The position numbers were made by a program, and so were the translations under genes. From Datisca glomerata (taxonomy: Eukaryota > Streptophyta > Magnoliopsida > Cucurbitales > Datiscaceae), in contig QANY01002293.1 of assembly GCA_003255025.1 (NCBI GenBank), forward strand, positions 186,001-250,000: a stretch of 64,000 bases of DNA, read 5' to 3'. Below the pieces are notes generated by a model. It was not told the DNA's origin, did no database searches, and worked only from the letters and a program-made list of their open reading frames with translations. Positions 23,871 to 35,807 of the stretch are shown here, piece by piece (within the stretch, counting starts at the first letter, position 1; every line of letters starts with the position of its first letter).

Positions 23871-24059
23871 ATAAAAGCCGCCCAAAATTGTTATTCCTTC
23901 TATTTTCTTAATTTTCTATTTTTTATTTATTGTTCCTAGATATTGTCGCCTAAAGTATACTATTTAACGGTGATTTTTAAAAATCATCGGTGAAAGTTTT
24001 ACAGTATTTTTTTACGGCGATTGAGCAACCACCGTCATAAGCCGTTTTTCTTGTCGTCG

Positions 24060-25600
24060 ATAAGAACATAAAAATCACGCAATGAAGAAATTGGAATTCC
24101 AATAACATGTAATACAATATATAGAAAATGACGATGAAATAAATATATTCATGTTCAAACATGTTGAAGATGCAAAAAAAAATGTATGTGTGTGTATATA
24201 TATATTTATGGTAATTCCAAAAGAAAAAAATAATTGCAGATGCCGACAAAAATATACGATTGAAATACTGCACATCAAAAACTATTCCTAGAAATAAGTA
24301 ACCGTACACCGAAAGTCCTTCAAAAGAAGTGATTTTGAGGTGGCTTCTAAGGTTTCATATTGTGCATATGGAATCAAACAAACCAATGTAATTTGTAGAG
24401 TCTTTTAATTGATATTACCTGATCGCCATTAGTATAAAAGATTCCATTTGGAGATCTTTAAACTAAGACGTAATTCTCTTTAATTTTTTCTCTATGCCTA
24501 AAAAACAAGAACACTTTCTATGACTACATTCTTAATTGTGTTGGATTTGCTTCTTGCACATTATAAAAAAGAGATGGGATTATTATATTTGGAGTGGTGG
24601 CAAGAGTCAAGCAAGGCAAAATGTGCTTAAAAGAAGAAGGAGAAATGGTGGTGAATTTTTAACTTTTATGACTCAATAAACATGTAAGAATATTAGTCTC
24701 ACCAATCACATAATATAAAAACAGTTGGTAATTAATGTTAACTCTTTTAGTATGAGTCGAAAGAAAGTTATGATAACAATTTTTATCAGAGATTTTGACA
24801 AGCTGAGAGGTTTAAGATAAAATTGTGATGCCCGAAGTTTTAGTTGTGAACTTGACATGAGATTTTGACAAAATATGTGTTGTGTCCATTGCACCTTTCG
24901 TAAATAATATTTCTATGTTCATATACAATAAAATAGAGTTTTCTTTTAGAATTAATGGGAACCATGCACATTTTGTCTTGCATTTTATCAAATTTTTAAG
25001 TTGATCATGTTATTCGTTATGAATCAAAGAAAATAGTACTAATACTATTTTACTTTTAGTTTGATTTAACAAACATCTACTTTAATAATCATTCCATATG
25101 TTACGTTATATTTTTTTACCAATCCTACACATGTTTTTAAATTGTCAAAACACGTGCGAAACACATATGTTTCTATTAATTCATATAAACACAACATAAA
25201 AGTTCAGATAAACAAAATATTGAAGTAATAAGCATAGTTAAAATATTACAAGTTCAATTATACGTGCATCATGTAAAATTTTTAAAGTTGTTTAGTTAAA
25301 AATGAAAACATTTAAAAAGAGGCATGTGAGAAAAAAAATTAGGACTAGGAAATTTTTAACAAAATCTGACCTTTTATTTAAGAGATATATACCCATTTGA
25401 TTTAAATTTTTTATGGTAAACTTAATAATTGGTAGACTTTAATTTAATAAATATTAAAATCAAAGTGTCTCGTAATATTCTTTTTCTAAAATAATGTCTG
25501 GAGTAACTTAACATTTTTTCATCTGAAAAAAGAACAATTTTGTTTTTTTTCCCTCCTGAAGGGTTTTCGGACAACAATTTAGAGTTAAAAATTGATTTTG
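24060..25600. other. Intergenic, upstream of the FAD oxidoreductase gene
   Basis: AT-rich sequence without a supported gene. Small open frames at 23977-24309 and 24706-24894 are Phe/Ile-rich and look like chance. The last few hundred bases presumably hold the promoter of the gene starting at 25710; I see no clear TATA box. Confidence 0.45.
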
Positions 25601-25639
25601 ATTAGAAAGAGGGGGAAGAGAGAGAAGGGATGGAATTAC

Positions 25640-25678
25640 ATGGGAATGGCGGGATTTCGAGCAATGCTTGTTGCCTAA
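25640..25678 (+). promoter_or_regulatory. Upstream short ORF in the leader of the FAD oxidoreductase gene
   Basis: ATG at 25640 opens a 12-codon frame (MGMAGFRAMLVA then stop at 25678), wholly upstream of the main ATG at 25710. Another ATG at 25630 opens a frame that runs to 25851 and overlaps the main ORF out of frame. They matter only if the transcript starts upstream of about 25630, which is not proven. Confidence 0.35.
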
Positions 25679-25709
25679 CATCAGTTAGTCTTCTACCATC
25701 TACAGTTCT

Positions 25710-28700
25710 ATGGCTTCAATATCCACATTTCTCCCAAACCCAATCTTCTGTAAGAGGAAGAGCGTCGTCCGCTGTCCGAAGAGACCATCAGGCACTTCCC
25801 CATTCCAGTCCAGTTCATTTTACTCCAAATTTCATTTCGCCGGCGGAATAAAATGGACAAAAAACGTCCGACTCCGCGATAATAGATCCGAACCCATGAG
25901 GTTCTTTGGTTTAAATTATGGTGCATATAACTCTTTGAACTCTTTAGAATTTGATGTTGTAATCATTGGAGCCGGAATCATCGGGTTGACTATTGCCCGT
26001 CAGTTCTTGATCGGGTCCGACATATCCGTCGCGATTGTCGATAAGGCTGTCCCTTGTTCTGGTGCTACTGGCGCAGGTAAGTATGAACTTTGATTTCAAG
26101 TGTTTGAAACAGTGTTTGATTTTTTCTTCTTTTCTATGTTTTGTTTCAATTTCTGGTCGGTGTGGCTTCCTGTGGTTTGATTGCTTCTAGGTCAAGGCTA
26201 TTTATGGATGGCTCACAAAACACCCGGAAGTTGTATATGGGACCTGGCGATGAGAAGCCACGAATTGTGGAGACATTTTGCGGAGACTTTACGGGACCAG
26301 AGCTTGAATCCTTCTGAAGAATTGGGCTGGAAGATGACAGGTAACTTAGAATATATTTCGTGTGTTTTCATTTAAACGAGTTAGTTAAAATATATATACG
26401 GCTTATATCTTTGTGGTTCAATTAACTTCACATCTGGCGCGGGTCACTGTTGATTCATTCGTTATATTGAGCAGTCATCTTGCAATGAAGCAGCAGCCCT
26501 CAATTTGTGTTTTGACTCTTATGAGTACTCACTATGAGTATCGTAATTTTTTTGGTTATGTTGCCATTATGTATGGTTTGGACATCGGAATCATCTAACC
26601 GTTCATGAATTACAGTCTAGTTAGCTTAAACTTGTGTCGGTTCATATCTGCTAATGCTATCTGCCCTCGTCCCAACTATGCTCAATTGCAATTTTCTGTG
26701 TGAAAGTGACAATAAAGTCCCTTAGCGTGGTAAGTACAAGGATTTAAACAGTGTATACCAACAAGGGAGAATTATACATGAAAACCCTTAATATCCGTAT
26801 CCAGAAAGAAAAAAATCAAGGCCAAAGAAAGAACATCAATACAAAAAAGCCAGAACGTCTTCTACTTCCTAAGAAGTAAGAAACATGATCCAACAGAAAT
26901 GAAAGACACCCCCGAACGTTCATTTTCCAATTATTTGGTGCCCAACTAGAGAGTTGTTCCCAGGATCCAACTGGGTATAAGATTTTAGGAATTTTTGTAA
27001 CACAAATATAGTCTATCAGATAAATTTTGTGTAACGTAAGTTTTGGTTAAGAAGTTGTGTAAAGATAACTTTCAAGGAAGTTCCTATAATTTCCAAAAAA
27101 AATGTGGTGATTTTTTCAGTGAATAAAAATATATTTGTATTGACGCACCAACCTAGATAGAAGTAGCACATTAAAAAAAATATGATGTTGAATTGTAATC
27201 TATAGGGAGCTTGTTAGTTGGTAGAACCCCTGATGAGATAGAAATGTTAAAAAGGAGAGTGAAGCAGCTGTCCGAAGCTGGGTTAAGAGCAGAATACTTG
27301 GATGGTAGTGATTTGCAACTTATAGAACCAGAACTTATGGTTGGGAAGAGTACTGGGGCTGCCTTTCTACCTGAAGATTGCCAATTGGATGCTCATCGTG
27401 CTGTTGCTTTGATTGAAAAGGTTACTTTTCAGTTTCATTTGTTTTAACTAGGTTTAAATTCAACTCACACTCATGAACTTTAGGCCATTGATAATTTACA
27501 ACCACAAACTTTCAGAATGGGTAAAATTGGTCCTCCATGGTTTAATGTCGTTGTCAATTTTTCCAATGCCCTTTTGTTGAAGTAAAACCCTCTTCTTCTT
27601 CCTTTGCCTCTCCTCTGCAACTCCTTTCACCTTCTCTCTCCAATCCCATTTTTATCTCTAACTTGTTATTTTCCAATTTAACTTCATGCTTAAAAGTCCT
27701 CCTCCTCACCCTTCTCCATGCTCAAGTCCACGAAAATTTTGAGCAATTTTTATCATACTACACTCAATCGTTATCGACAGGTAAAGTTCCTTGTCATGTT
27801 GCATATTCTCATTGTTTTTAGCGGAGAAATTGAGTTTTAATCCCATGGCTTATAGTATCATAGACAGATATGAAATGAACATTGTGTTATTTTTTATATG
27901 TACTGCAAGTAGTAATTGGGAAAGGAAGGGTTTAGTGAGTGAAACGACTAGATTGGAGGGAGAAGGTGAAAGGATTTACAAAGGAAAGGAAAAGGAGGAA
28001 GACGAGGGTTTCAGGGACCAAATTTGCCCATTTTGATCAGGGTGTAATTTTGCTCATCTGCAAGTTTGTGAGTGTGAATTGCCAATGGCTTAAAATGTGT
28101 GGGTGTAAGTTGAATTTAACTCTTTTAACTAAATAGGGAATTTTGCTTTTTGTATATTTCACCATGGGGGTTTTATAGTCTCCTATTGTTAAAATGATAA
28201 TGCAGGGTAACAGAGAATTTGCGTCCCAAGGAAGATATGCAGAGTTCTACTATGATCCAGTGACGAATTTACTGAGGTTTCCCGTCAACTTTTTTAGTTG
28301 TCCCAGAAGTTTAATTCTGATTTCCTTGATATTTATGCTAAAGGGTAATTACCATTTGTTTATGTTATGATACTCCTTCACGATCCCAGATCTGGTAGCA
28401 GTCATGAATTCATAGCTGTTCAGACTTCCAAGAATATCTTGTACAGTAAGAAGGCAATTGTTGTAGCTGCTGGTTGTTGGAGTGGGTCCTTGATATGTGA
28501 TCTATTTCGTGAGTGGGAAGTTGTTTTGGATGTGCCCGTAAAACCACGAAAGGTTTGAAACTAAAGAGGACAGTTTTTACTTGAGAATGTTTGTTAACTT
28601 TTCTAGTCAAGCTATGTAATTGTAGACTTACATTCTTCAGATGAGTTGCCAACTTTAGAAGCTCCATTTCGGCACCTCTTGCTAGGGTGATCAATGAGAT

Positions 28701-30067
28701 TAGGGTATAAAATCATGATTGTCTTTCCTTCTCATTAAAATAGATTGGGAAAAATTAATCTTTTGCTGTTTTTTTTCCTTCCACTCTCATCTCCACTGTT
28801 TGATGGCCCACGGGTAAACAATTATCATTTATAGGGCATGGCACTAGTATGAGAGTGTATGTATCCACTAGGATGTTTACCTATATAGGATTCATATTCA
28901 TCAAAAGAACAAAAAAGTCCTTATAAGATTCATGTGGTGATTGTCTAATATCATCATTGCCAATGTTTTTATTTTTTCCTTTCAGCTAAAACTGTATACT
29001 AACTCCAGTGAGGTCGATATATTTGACTTTTGTGTAAAACTATAAATTTAATCTGCATGACAGGGTCACCTGCTGGTTATTGAGAATTTGAATTCCCTCC
29101 AGCTGAATCATGGTTCAATGGAAATGGGTTATGTTAATTACCAAACTACTGCTTCACTTCATAATGAGCAAACCTCGTCTGTTTCAATGACAGCCACTAT
29201 GGACACGCAAGGGAACCTTGTACTTGGTAAAACTATGTACTTATCTTCTCTCTGTTCTTCAATATTCTTTCTCACGATACCTTTCTCTTTTCTCTTTCAA
29301 GATTAGGTAGATGACAGAAAACATGGAATTCTGTTTATTTGTTTTGTTGGTTTGAAAACTATATTTATGAAGCAGAGAAAACATCTAGAAACATGATATT
29401 TTACATTTGGCTTATTACTCTGTCGAGATGACAGACCTTGTTGTCCTTGTCTTCACAGCATTAACAAACTTGATCCCTGCTGACTCGGTTCGAGACTGAC
29501 CAAATCCAGGCACAACTGATTTGACTTTATTGAATCAGTTTTATTCTTTTTTATTTGGTTTACATGTTGTGCTATTTGTCAAACTCGCCTTCACTAATAC
29601 TATTTGGTATAGATGAGCTTAATTCGCTCTATCAGCAATAGACTTTTAAAGAATATCAAAATGAATATCGGAAAATTAAAGTGTCTGACCATAATTTATT
29701 ATTCTTATACAGGAAGCAGCCGCCAATTTTGTGGTTTTAACACCGAAGTTGATGAATCCATCATTAAAAGTATATGGGAGCGAGCTTCGGAATTCTTTCC
29801 CAGATTAAGAGAGTTGCAGCTCTCTGATTTTCGAAGGAGCAAGAAAGTGAGAATAGGGTTAAGACCTTACAGTGAGTCCCTGTCATATTTGGAACTCCAC
29901 AGTTCTAATCTAAACATTTTGATTTTGAGTCATTAATTTGAAATTGATGAGATTTCATAATTTTCTCTCCCCACAGTGCCCGATGGGAAGCCAGTGATTG
30001 GCCCTGTTCCTGGTTTGTCAAATGTGTTTTTGGCGACAGGGCATGAAGGAGGAGGACTGTCTTTGGT

Positions 30068-30133
<66 letters not shown>

Positions 30134-30405
30134 CATACACATCCTTTTTTGCTCTCTTTGATACGGGTGAGGACCTATATGTACACATCTATGTAAGAGT
30201 TTAACAGGTATTGAATGATTGATCTCGTAGTGACAAGTAGAATATGGTGATGAAAGAAATGGTGTTTAAGTTTTGAGTCCATGACAGCTGCTTACGGTTA
30301 TTATATGTCCAGGCGCTGGGGACTGCTGAAATGATTAGTGATATGGTGTTGGGCATTCCTGGGAAAGTTAATTCTGCACCTTTTGCTGTTCAAGGTCGAT
30401 GTTGA
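25710..30405 (+). CDS. FAD-dependent oxidoreductase (DAO/glycine-oxidase superfamily), plastid-targeted
   Basis: Nine exons join in frame to 489 aa: 25710-26076, 26191-26340, 27206-27420, 28206-28276, 28390-28552, 29064-29226, 29713-29871, 29977-30065, 30313-30405; introns are GT-AG. Residues 1 to about 60 are Ser-rich and basic with few acids, as in a chloroplast transit peptide. The FAD-binding Rossmann motif GAGIIG is at 87-92, with an acidic residue (D111) ending the second strand. GATGAGQGYLWMAHKTPG spans the first splice and is typical of DAO-family amine oxidases. AAGCWSG and the C-terminal DGKPVIGP and ATGHEGGGLSL blocks complete the FAD-binding fold. Such enzymes oxidise amino acids or related amines; the substrate here is unknown. 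It resembles an uncharacterised conserved plant family. Start chosen because it precedes the transit peptide. Confidence 0.9.
27451..28122. mobile_element. Mutator-like non-autonomous element in intron 3
   Basis: A 672-bp element lies in intron 3 (27421-28205) of the FAD oxidoreductase gene. It is flanked by a perfect 9-bp direct repeat TTTTAACTA (27442-27450 and 28123-28131), the hallmark of Mutator-like elements. The ends are inverted: GGTTTAAATTCAACTCAC at the left and, reverse-complemented, GAGTTAAATTCAACTTAC at the right. Similarity between the two ends continues inward for about 80-100 bp (both include a CCATTG-x-AATT and a CACAAACTT segment). The middle has no transposase and no recognisable captured exon; an open frame at 27791-28036 is not supported as a gene. 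Confidence 0.85.
30071..30130. repeat. (TC)30 microsatellite at the donor of intron 8
   Basis: Sixty bases of uninterrupted TC, starting 5 nt after the first base of the intron (donor GTTAA at 30066-30070). The tract is in the last intron of the FAD oxidoreductase gene. Confidence 0.97.
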
Positions 30406-32010
30406 TCAAATGCACACAAATATAACATTCATACAACGTGGTTGATCATATGGAGTTCAAGTGAATCTTGAGGTGAATGTAGCATTTGCCCCTAAATACT
30501 TGTTTTAGACATGTTGATGCCTTAGGCTTGATGCTCGATTTGTATCTCTTGTATTTTTTGCATTCATCTACCATCCACTTAATTAGTGCAACTATCCAGT
30601 CATTGATTCTAACAGGCTTAGTTTATATACCTTCAATTTTACTAATTTGGTCTATGACTAATGCATAATTAGTAATTAACACATTCTTCCTATGTGCCTT
30701 GGTATCTATTTGACTTGCGTGTTGTTCACTAATATATGGTAAGTGCCTTCTACCTGACTTGTATGTTATTCCCTAAAGCAAATTGACATCGAACATTTTG
30801 AGGTAAGTTGGGTTGCCAAGCCCCATCCAGGGGTGACGCCAGTAAATTTTTTAAATGGGCAATTTGTCCAATATCTCTGTGATCTGGCATCATAATGAAT
30901 TATAAATATTTTTTACTTCGATTTATTTCAAGAAAATTGAAAGTCAAAAGGGATAATGCAATTTAATAATTTTACAATTTTGAATGGGTAAATAACATAC
31001 AATACGTTATTTTACAAATGTGTGAATAAGATAAATAATATACAATTCTATAAGTTTCTAGAATTGATGTCTTAAAAAACCGACGGTTCTGAGCAAATGA
31101 CATGACTGTCGGAAGAAGGATTATCCGGTTGACCACGCCAAGACCCGTGGTGCTATTCGGGTGAAGCCAAATACCTACGTCACGAAAACAAGAAGGGTAA
31201 CAATGTCATATATTATACGAAATTGGTGAAAATGTCATATTATAACCTATGCCATGAAAATAAAAAGGGTAACGATGTCATATTATAAGAAAGACATTTG
31301 TCAACAATTTTTTTTGTATCAGCCGAGGTGGTTGACGTTTGTGTCTAGTTTGTGGAGGTGTTGTCCGTTTACTTGTGTTTCTTCTGTTTGCTTGTTGGTC
31401 TTAGGTGGTTTTCCCTTACTTTTTTTCAAATAATTTACAGTAATATAAATTTTCTCATAAGTTATATATGTTAGAGAATCAAATAAGGTACAAAATTACA
31501 AAGAACATATCCAGGCCACCTAAACCGAAGAATGTACAAATTACAAGGGACTTACCCTGGACCATTTTAGAGTCTTAGACCAACAAAAGAGAGACAATCA
31601 AAGAAACATGCAACGCTTCCAGAAATCAGATAGAAAGATTAACGATCCTTATGAGTTCTCACATTAAAAAGTTATGAGAAATAAATTGTAGATATAAGCA
31701 AGTTTGGCATCAACAAAAGTTATTGACTTTTAGTGATGCCGTGCTTATTAGACTTATATATTTAGTTTTATTCTTCTTAACCCTATGTGTTGTAAGTGTG
31801 TGTTCTCTTCTATGGATAAAAAAGGCCATTGATCTAGCGGATAACAAAATTAACGTTGACAATATTTTTCTTTATAATATGAAATTGTTACCAATTTTGT
31901 TTCTTTTGAAACCGTAGTTGTTGCTCTTTTTACTAGAACTAAACATTGGGTTAAATTTCTCAGGTCTTTTTAGGTCGAATCTCATTTTTGAAAATATAGT
32001 AAACAAAAAA
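30406..32010. other. Intergenic, 3' flank of the FAD oxidoreductase gene
   Basis: The first part should be the 3' UTR. Beyond about 30800 the sequence is AT-rich with no gene supported; a short near-duplicate with shared core GGGTAACAATGTCATAT / GGGTAACGATGTCATAT occurs at about 31195 and 31265. Nothing else is recognised. Confidence 0.45.
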
Positions 32011-32450
32011 AGTTTTTTGCAGAATTATATCTCTAAGATTTCGAATTTGTAGAAATATACACTAAGATTAATTTGTGCACTCTCTAACTCCTGACCCCAC
32101 ACTCATTCTCTTCATCTTCCATCTTCATCTCTCTCTCATTTTTTTAGAAACTCATTTCTCATAAACCCATTATCATTTTTTATTTATTCATGCTTAATTT
32201 GCTTCATGACTTTATAACTTTTTCATTTTCTAAAAAATTAAGGTTGAAAGCTAAAATTGTAATTTTATTTTTAAAATTTTTGTAGAAAATAAGTGAGAAT
32301 ATTGGCTGAAATTTGATGGGATTTATCAATTTTGACTTTTCCCCATATTTGAGAGAGAGAGAAAAACCGTAGAGAGAGAATGGATTCTGTTGATTTTAAT
32401 GAATTTTATTAATGTTTATACGTTTTGTTAATTTTGGTCGGTTTTGCTAA
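32011..32450. repeat. Left long inverted arm of the composite
   Basis: Pairs in inverted orientation with 40950-41360. It includes a CT-rich block around 32085-32140 (ATTCTCTTCATCTTCC) and ends where the palindrome array begins. Homology to the other arm is patchy, with many indels. Confidence 0.55.
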
Positions 32451-32459
32451 TTTTGGGTA

Positions 32460-33250
32460 CGAGTCTACATGATGGGTATACGGGCACCGTGTAGCCAGAC
32501 TACACGATGAGTAAACGAACCCGTGAGTTTCAATTCGATATTATTAATTATAAATCATTTTTAAATGTTATTATTGAAAAAATATATAAAATCAAAAAAT
32601 TATTTCGGTTCGGTTTTATATGAAATTATATATAAAAAATTAAAAAATACTATTAGTTTAATGTTCCGGTTCGGTTCGGTTAAAAACTCACCAAAATTCT
32701 GAATCCAACCGAAACTTCGGTTCGGTAATAAAACCGAACTGAACACATATAAAGAACCAACTGAACTAGTCATTTTCATTTCGATTTGGTTTGGTTTGGT
32801 TTTGAACACCCTTACTTTTACCCGTCGTGTAGCCTACACGATGGCAACGCGAGCATTGTGCAACATCATGATGGCTACATGGGCATCGTGTAGCTTACAC
32901 GATGGTCACACGGGCATCGTGTAGCCTACAAGATGGTCACACAAGCATCGTATAGCCTCGCGATGGCTACATTAACATCGTGTAGTGTACACGATGTTTA
33001 CACGACTGTCGTGTATGTATTGTGTACATTACACATGTAATATATTTAATTTTATATATTTATTTAAATATAAATAACTATGGAGGTTGAGTATTGAAGA
33101 AAAATGAATTGAAATTTGATTTGATGTTGTGTAAGAAAAATATTTGGAGAAAAGAATGAAGAAAAATATTGGGCAATGGGTACACGATGGTTACAGATCA
33201 TAGTGTAGTCATCGTATAGTGTACACGATGACTACACCGTTGTATAATAT
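32460..33250. repeat. Palindrome array, left block
   Basis: Repeated imperfect copies of CATCGTGTAGCCTACACGAT separated by short GGCTACACGGG-type spacers, densest at 32825-33020 and again at 33180-33245. Each core is itself a near-perfect inverted repeat (ATCGTGTAG against CTACACGAT). Between blocks lies an AT-rich segment with TATGGAGGTTGAGTATTGAA that recurs at 39.68 and 39.92 kb. Confidence 0.8.
32523..32813. mobile_element. Partial hAT-type MITE, CCGAACC family
   Basis: Matches the complete copy at 40184-40534: both have the TTCGGTTCGGT cores, a central AT-rich part, the AACACATATAAA segment, and a right end of TTTTGAACACCC type. The left end is missing, so it is a remnant embedded in the left palindrome array. 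Confidence 0.65.
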
Positions 33251-33308
33251 ATCCATTAGAGAGAGGAAACTGAAATATACTGACAATTTTGGAAGAATTT
33301 TTTTACAT

Positions 33309-33656
33309 TTTATATCGTTGTCTAAAGAGTAATAATAGAACTTCCAATATCAATTTCAAACCACATCTGTGATTTCGCTAGGGGCTCGTTGAATAAGCAA
33401 CTACCATTTTGATTCCACTCGACACCATGAAAATGTCTAGGTGATTGTAGACGCCAGAATTTAAGAGTGTTGCCAGGAAATTCCTTTTCTACGTATGAGA
33501 CCATATGCTCGAGAACCATTTTAAGCCCATCGAACATTCCAACGGAAGGATTTACTGGTTGACCATCACGATAAATATAAGTGGTGTCTCTTCTGGAAAT
33601 TTATCATAACCCCACCTATACAAGTTCGGATCAGTAAGCAACTCAGAAGACGCATA
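33309..33656 (-). pseudogene. Captured exon of a TBL (PMR5/Cas1p-type) acyltransferase gene
   Basis: The minus strand encodes SELLTDPNLYRWGYDKFPEE, a frameshift near 33565, then VGMFDGLKMVLEHMVSYVEK and LKFWRLQSPRHFHGVEWNQN followed by GSCLFNEPL. This is the central part of TRICHOME BIREFRINGENCE-LIKE proteins, which O-acetylate cell-wall polysaccharides in the Golgi; the SPRHF...W...GGSC-like block is diagnostic of the family. The N-terminal GDS esterase motif and the C-terminal DxxH motif are absent. Similarity stops at both sides near exon-like limits, and both sides are palindrome-array or element DNA. A captured, frameshifted exon with no function is the simplest reading. Confidence 0.78.
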
Positions 33657-33670
33657 GTGTAGTCTACACG

Positions 33671-34590
33671 TGTTACGATTTTTTTATAGTATAAGTGTAC
33701 TATCATCTTCAAGTAATAAATTTTTATAAAAATATAGTATAAAAGATCTAGGGATTCCGATTTCACCAAACAAAACATGTTCATTCCAAAACTCAATCAA
33801 TCAATGTTTAACAAAATATTGACAGTGAATTCCTTTAAAGTAATATCAATCTTTTTCAAGTATCGATAATAATGAATCAAAAATACTAATCCCTCATCTC
33901 TGTCAAGATTCAATAAGTTGAAACTCATTAAGCCCATGAAATTACAATTGCTACACTAGATCCATAATTATCTCTAACTTATGAAATTTTAATGGTGTTA
34001 TAAACAAAGATCAAATTTAATCATCACTTCTCAGTCTCAAAATTAAATTCAAAATCATGCAATAGTTGGTCAGACAATAACAAGCATTAAGAACAGATTA
34101 TATCGCTCAATAATACTGAATAAACATTGATTGAAGTGGAAATCAAAATTTATGAACAATCACGGTTTGGCTATGTCATAGCTCTAGATAAGAAATTTAG
34201 AACATACTAGAATAAGAAGATATCCTAATAATATTCATGAACATAGATGAAAAGAGAAAAAAAAATAGATTTGAGGATGAATTAAAGTTGAGATCCATCT
34301 CTCGGTTGGATTCGTCTTCGTTACCTCTCCAAAAAGCTTTCTCCCCTGCCTCTGACATCCAAAAAGTCCTCAAAAGACCTAAAATGTTTTATTTATACAC
34401 TACGATTTGATAAGGATAAAATAGGAGAGACAAAACACAGAAAATGTTATCGTGCCAGCGCCCCAGTGCTGCCAGCGCCTAGCGTCCAGGTGCTGGCAGC
34501 TGCTTGCTAGCACCCCGCTTCTACCTGGGTCCATCATTTTCTCGTACGTGCGTGTTACCTTAAATCGTCCAAATTCTTTATCTCAAATGA
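33671..34590 (-). repeat. 3' LTR of the gypsy element (left copy, end decayed)
   Basis: Co-linear with 38337-39575, including AAAGATCTAG-x-GATTCCGATTTC, the ACTAGATCCATAATTATCTC segment, and a GC-rich block at about 34450-34520 (GTGCCAGCGC, CAGGTGCTGGCAGC). Similarity fades after about 34545, so the distal end is uncertain. The left copy lacks about 100 bp present near the start of the right copy. Confidence 0.75.
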
Positions 34591-34599
34591 GTTTATGCA

Positions 34600-35800
34600 A
34601 CCAAGTCTGACAAAAGCGGATCCATTAATCTATAAATAGATTAGAACTCCATAGACTAATTTTTCATGTCACTCTCCACTAATATAGGCAAACTACAACA
34701 CTTTGGATCATTAGGACTTGTAGGCTTGTAATGTATGGCTAGGGTTTAGAGTAGGATGAAGGATAATATTTCGGCTCAATCTTTATCCATAGTCACACAT
34801 ACATTCTAGGACTCAACGAGCTTAACTCAACTTTTCTTGTAACACCCTCAAACTTGTCATTCCAACTCTTGAATTATCAACCATGCTCAACCATTTTTTT
34901 AATTTGATTTCATTAAGCATCTCTTTTCTTTAACGAGCTTTCAGCTAATAGCTCCTAAGTATTTTCCATGAACGTCTAAATACTATGAGTAAAATGGGTT
35001 ACTAGGGAAAACTTTTTATAAGATTGCAAAATTGTCATGGGTGATAAAAAAATGGTTGTTTAAACTTAAGAGGGATGACTAGGAAAATAATTATGCACAT
35101 GGCTTGAAAAACGCAAACGGTTCAAAGATAGCCTAAAATGTCCTAAGTGAAGCGTAGCCTAGAATTCACCTCGAATAACAATTAAATTGTTTTTAGAGAT
35201 TCATATGACATCAATAATGATTTCTTAAGTCACATAAATATTCTCTAAGCAAAAAGATAATCAAACGCTCAAGGTTAGGTGCTAAATATGTCGGGGTTCT
35301 CTAGTGAAATGCAAATCAATCATTGGTTCAAACACACACCGATACAGAAATTTCTCATTTTTTAAAAGCTATCAATAATTCAAAACCAATCTTATCATAG
35401 GTGTTAGTGTTGTCTACAATAGAGCGCCAAAAAATTAAATTTTAATTAAAACCACCACCCCCAAACTAAAAACTTTCATTGTCCTCAATGGAGAGAAAAT
35501 ATGTAAAAGGAGTAAGTAGCCCTGAACAATGATAAGCTATCATCCTCGTCATTCTCTGCATTATTCATGTTGTCTCCGACTGAGGAGAAACTGGTGCATG
35601 AGCCAAATTCGTCCATATTTTTTTTTTAATTTAAAAACTTGAATAAAAAACAAAAATAAAATAATTAAAAAATGAAATAACATAAATAAAATTAGGTTGC
35701 CTCCCGATAGCGTTTGCTTTAATGTCTTCAGACAGACATAATGATCATCCAGGCTTCACCTGTTGTCCACTGACTTAAAATTCCTTTTGTGTCAGAAATT
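34600..35800 (-). other. 3' non-coding internal region of the gypsy element
   Basis: No coding domain. On the minus strand, GTTTTTAGTTTGGGGGTGGT near 35445-35470 is purine-rich. GGTTGCCTCCCGATAGCG at about 35695, on the plus strand, is a block often seen at the end of the coding region in plant gypsy elements. This region follows where pol should be. Confidence 0.5.
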
Positions 35801-35807
35801 GACCAAC

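Larger units (their letters stand above)
20940..24059. mobile_element. CACTA (En/Spm)-like non-autonomous element, decayed
   Basis: The right end reads GCCGTTTTTCTTGTCGTCG at 24059, close to the reverse of a CACTACAAGAAAAACGGC-type CACTA terminus. Inward from it, and from the left near 20.94-21.26 kb, lie many subterminal repeats of the type GCGGTTTT, ACGGCGAT, CCGCCAT and AACGGTGAT. The left segment TATGGCGACGGGTTTTACCG aligns with the reverse complement of the right end (TATGACGGTGGTTGC then CGCCGTAAAAAAAT). The left terminal bases are not recognisable, so that boundary is approximate. No transposase is seen. Confidence 0.6.

Noticed and set aside
25630..25851. 73-codon frame overlapping the start of the FAD oxidoreductase gene as a separate protein
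   Set aside because: Out of frame with the conserved protein, no recognisable motif; kept only as a possible leader ORF.
27791..28136. Two overlapping open frames in intron 3
   Set aside because: They lie inside the Mutator-like element and have no domain.
29976..30161. Open frame running through the TC tract
   Set aside because: It is exon 8 continuing into intron 8; the Leu/Ser repeat is intron sequence because exon 9 restores the conserved end.
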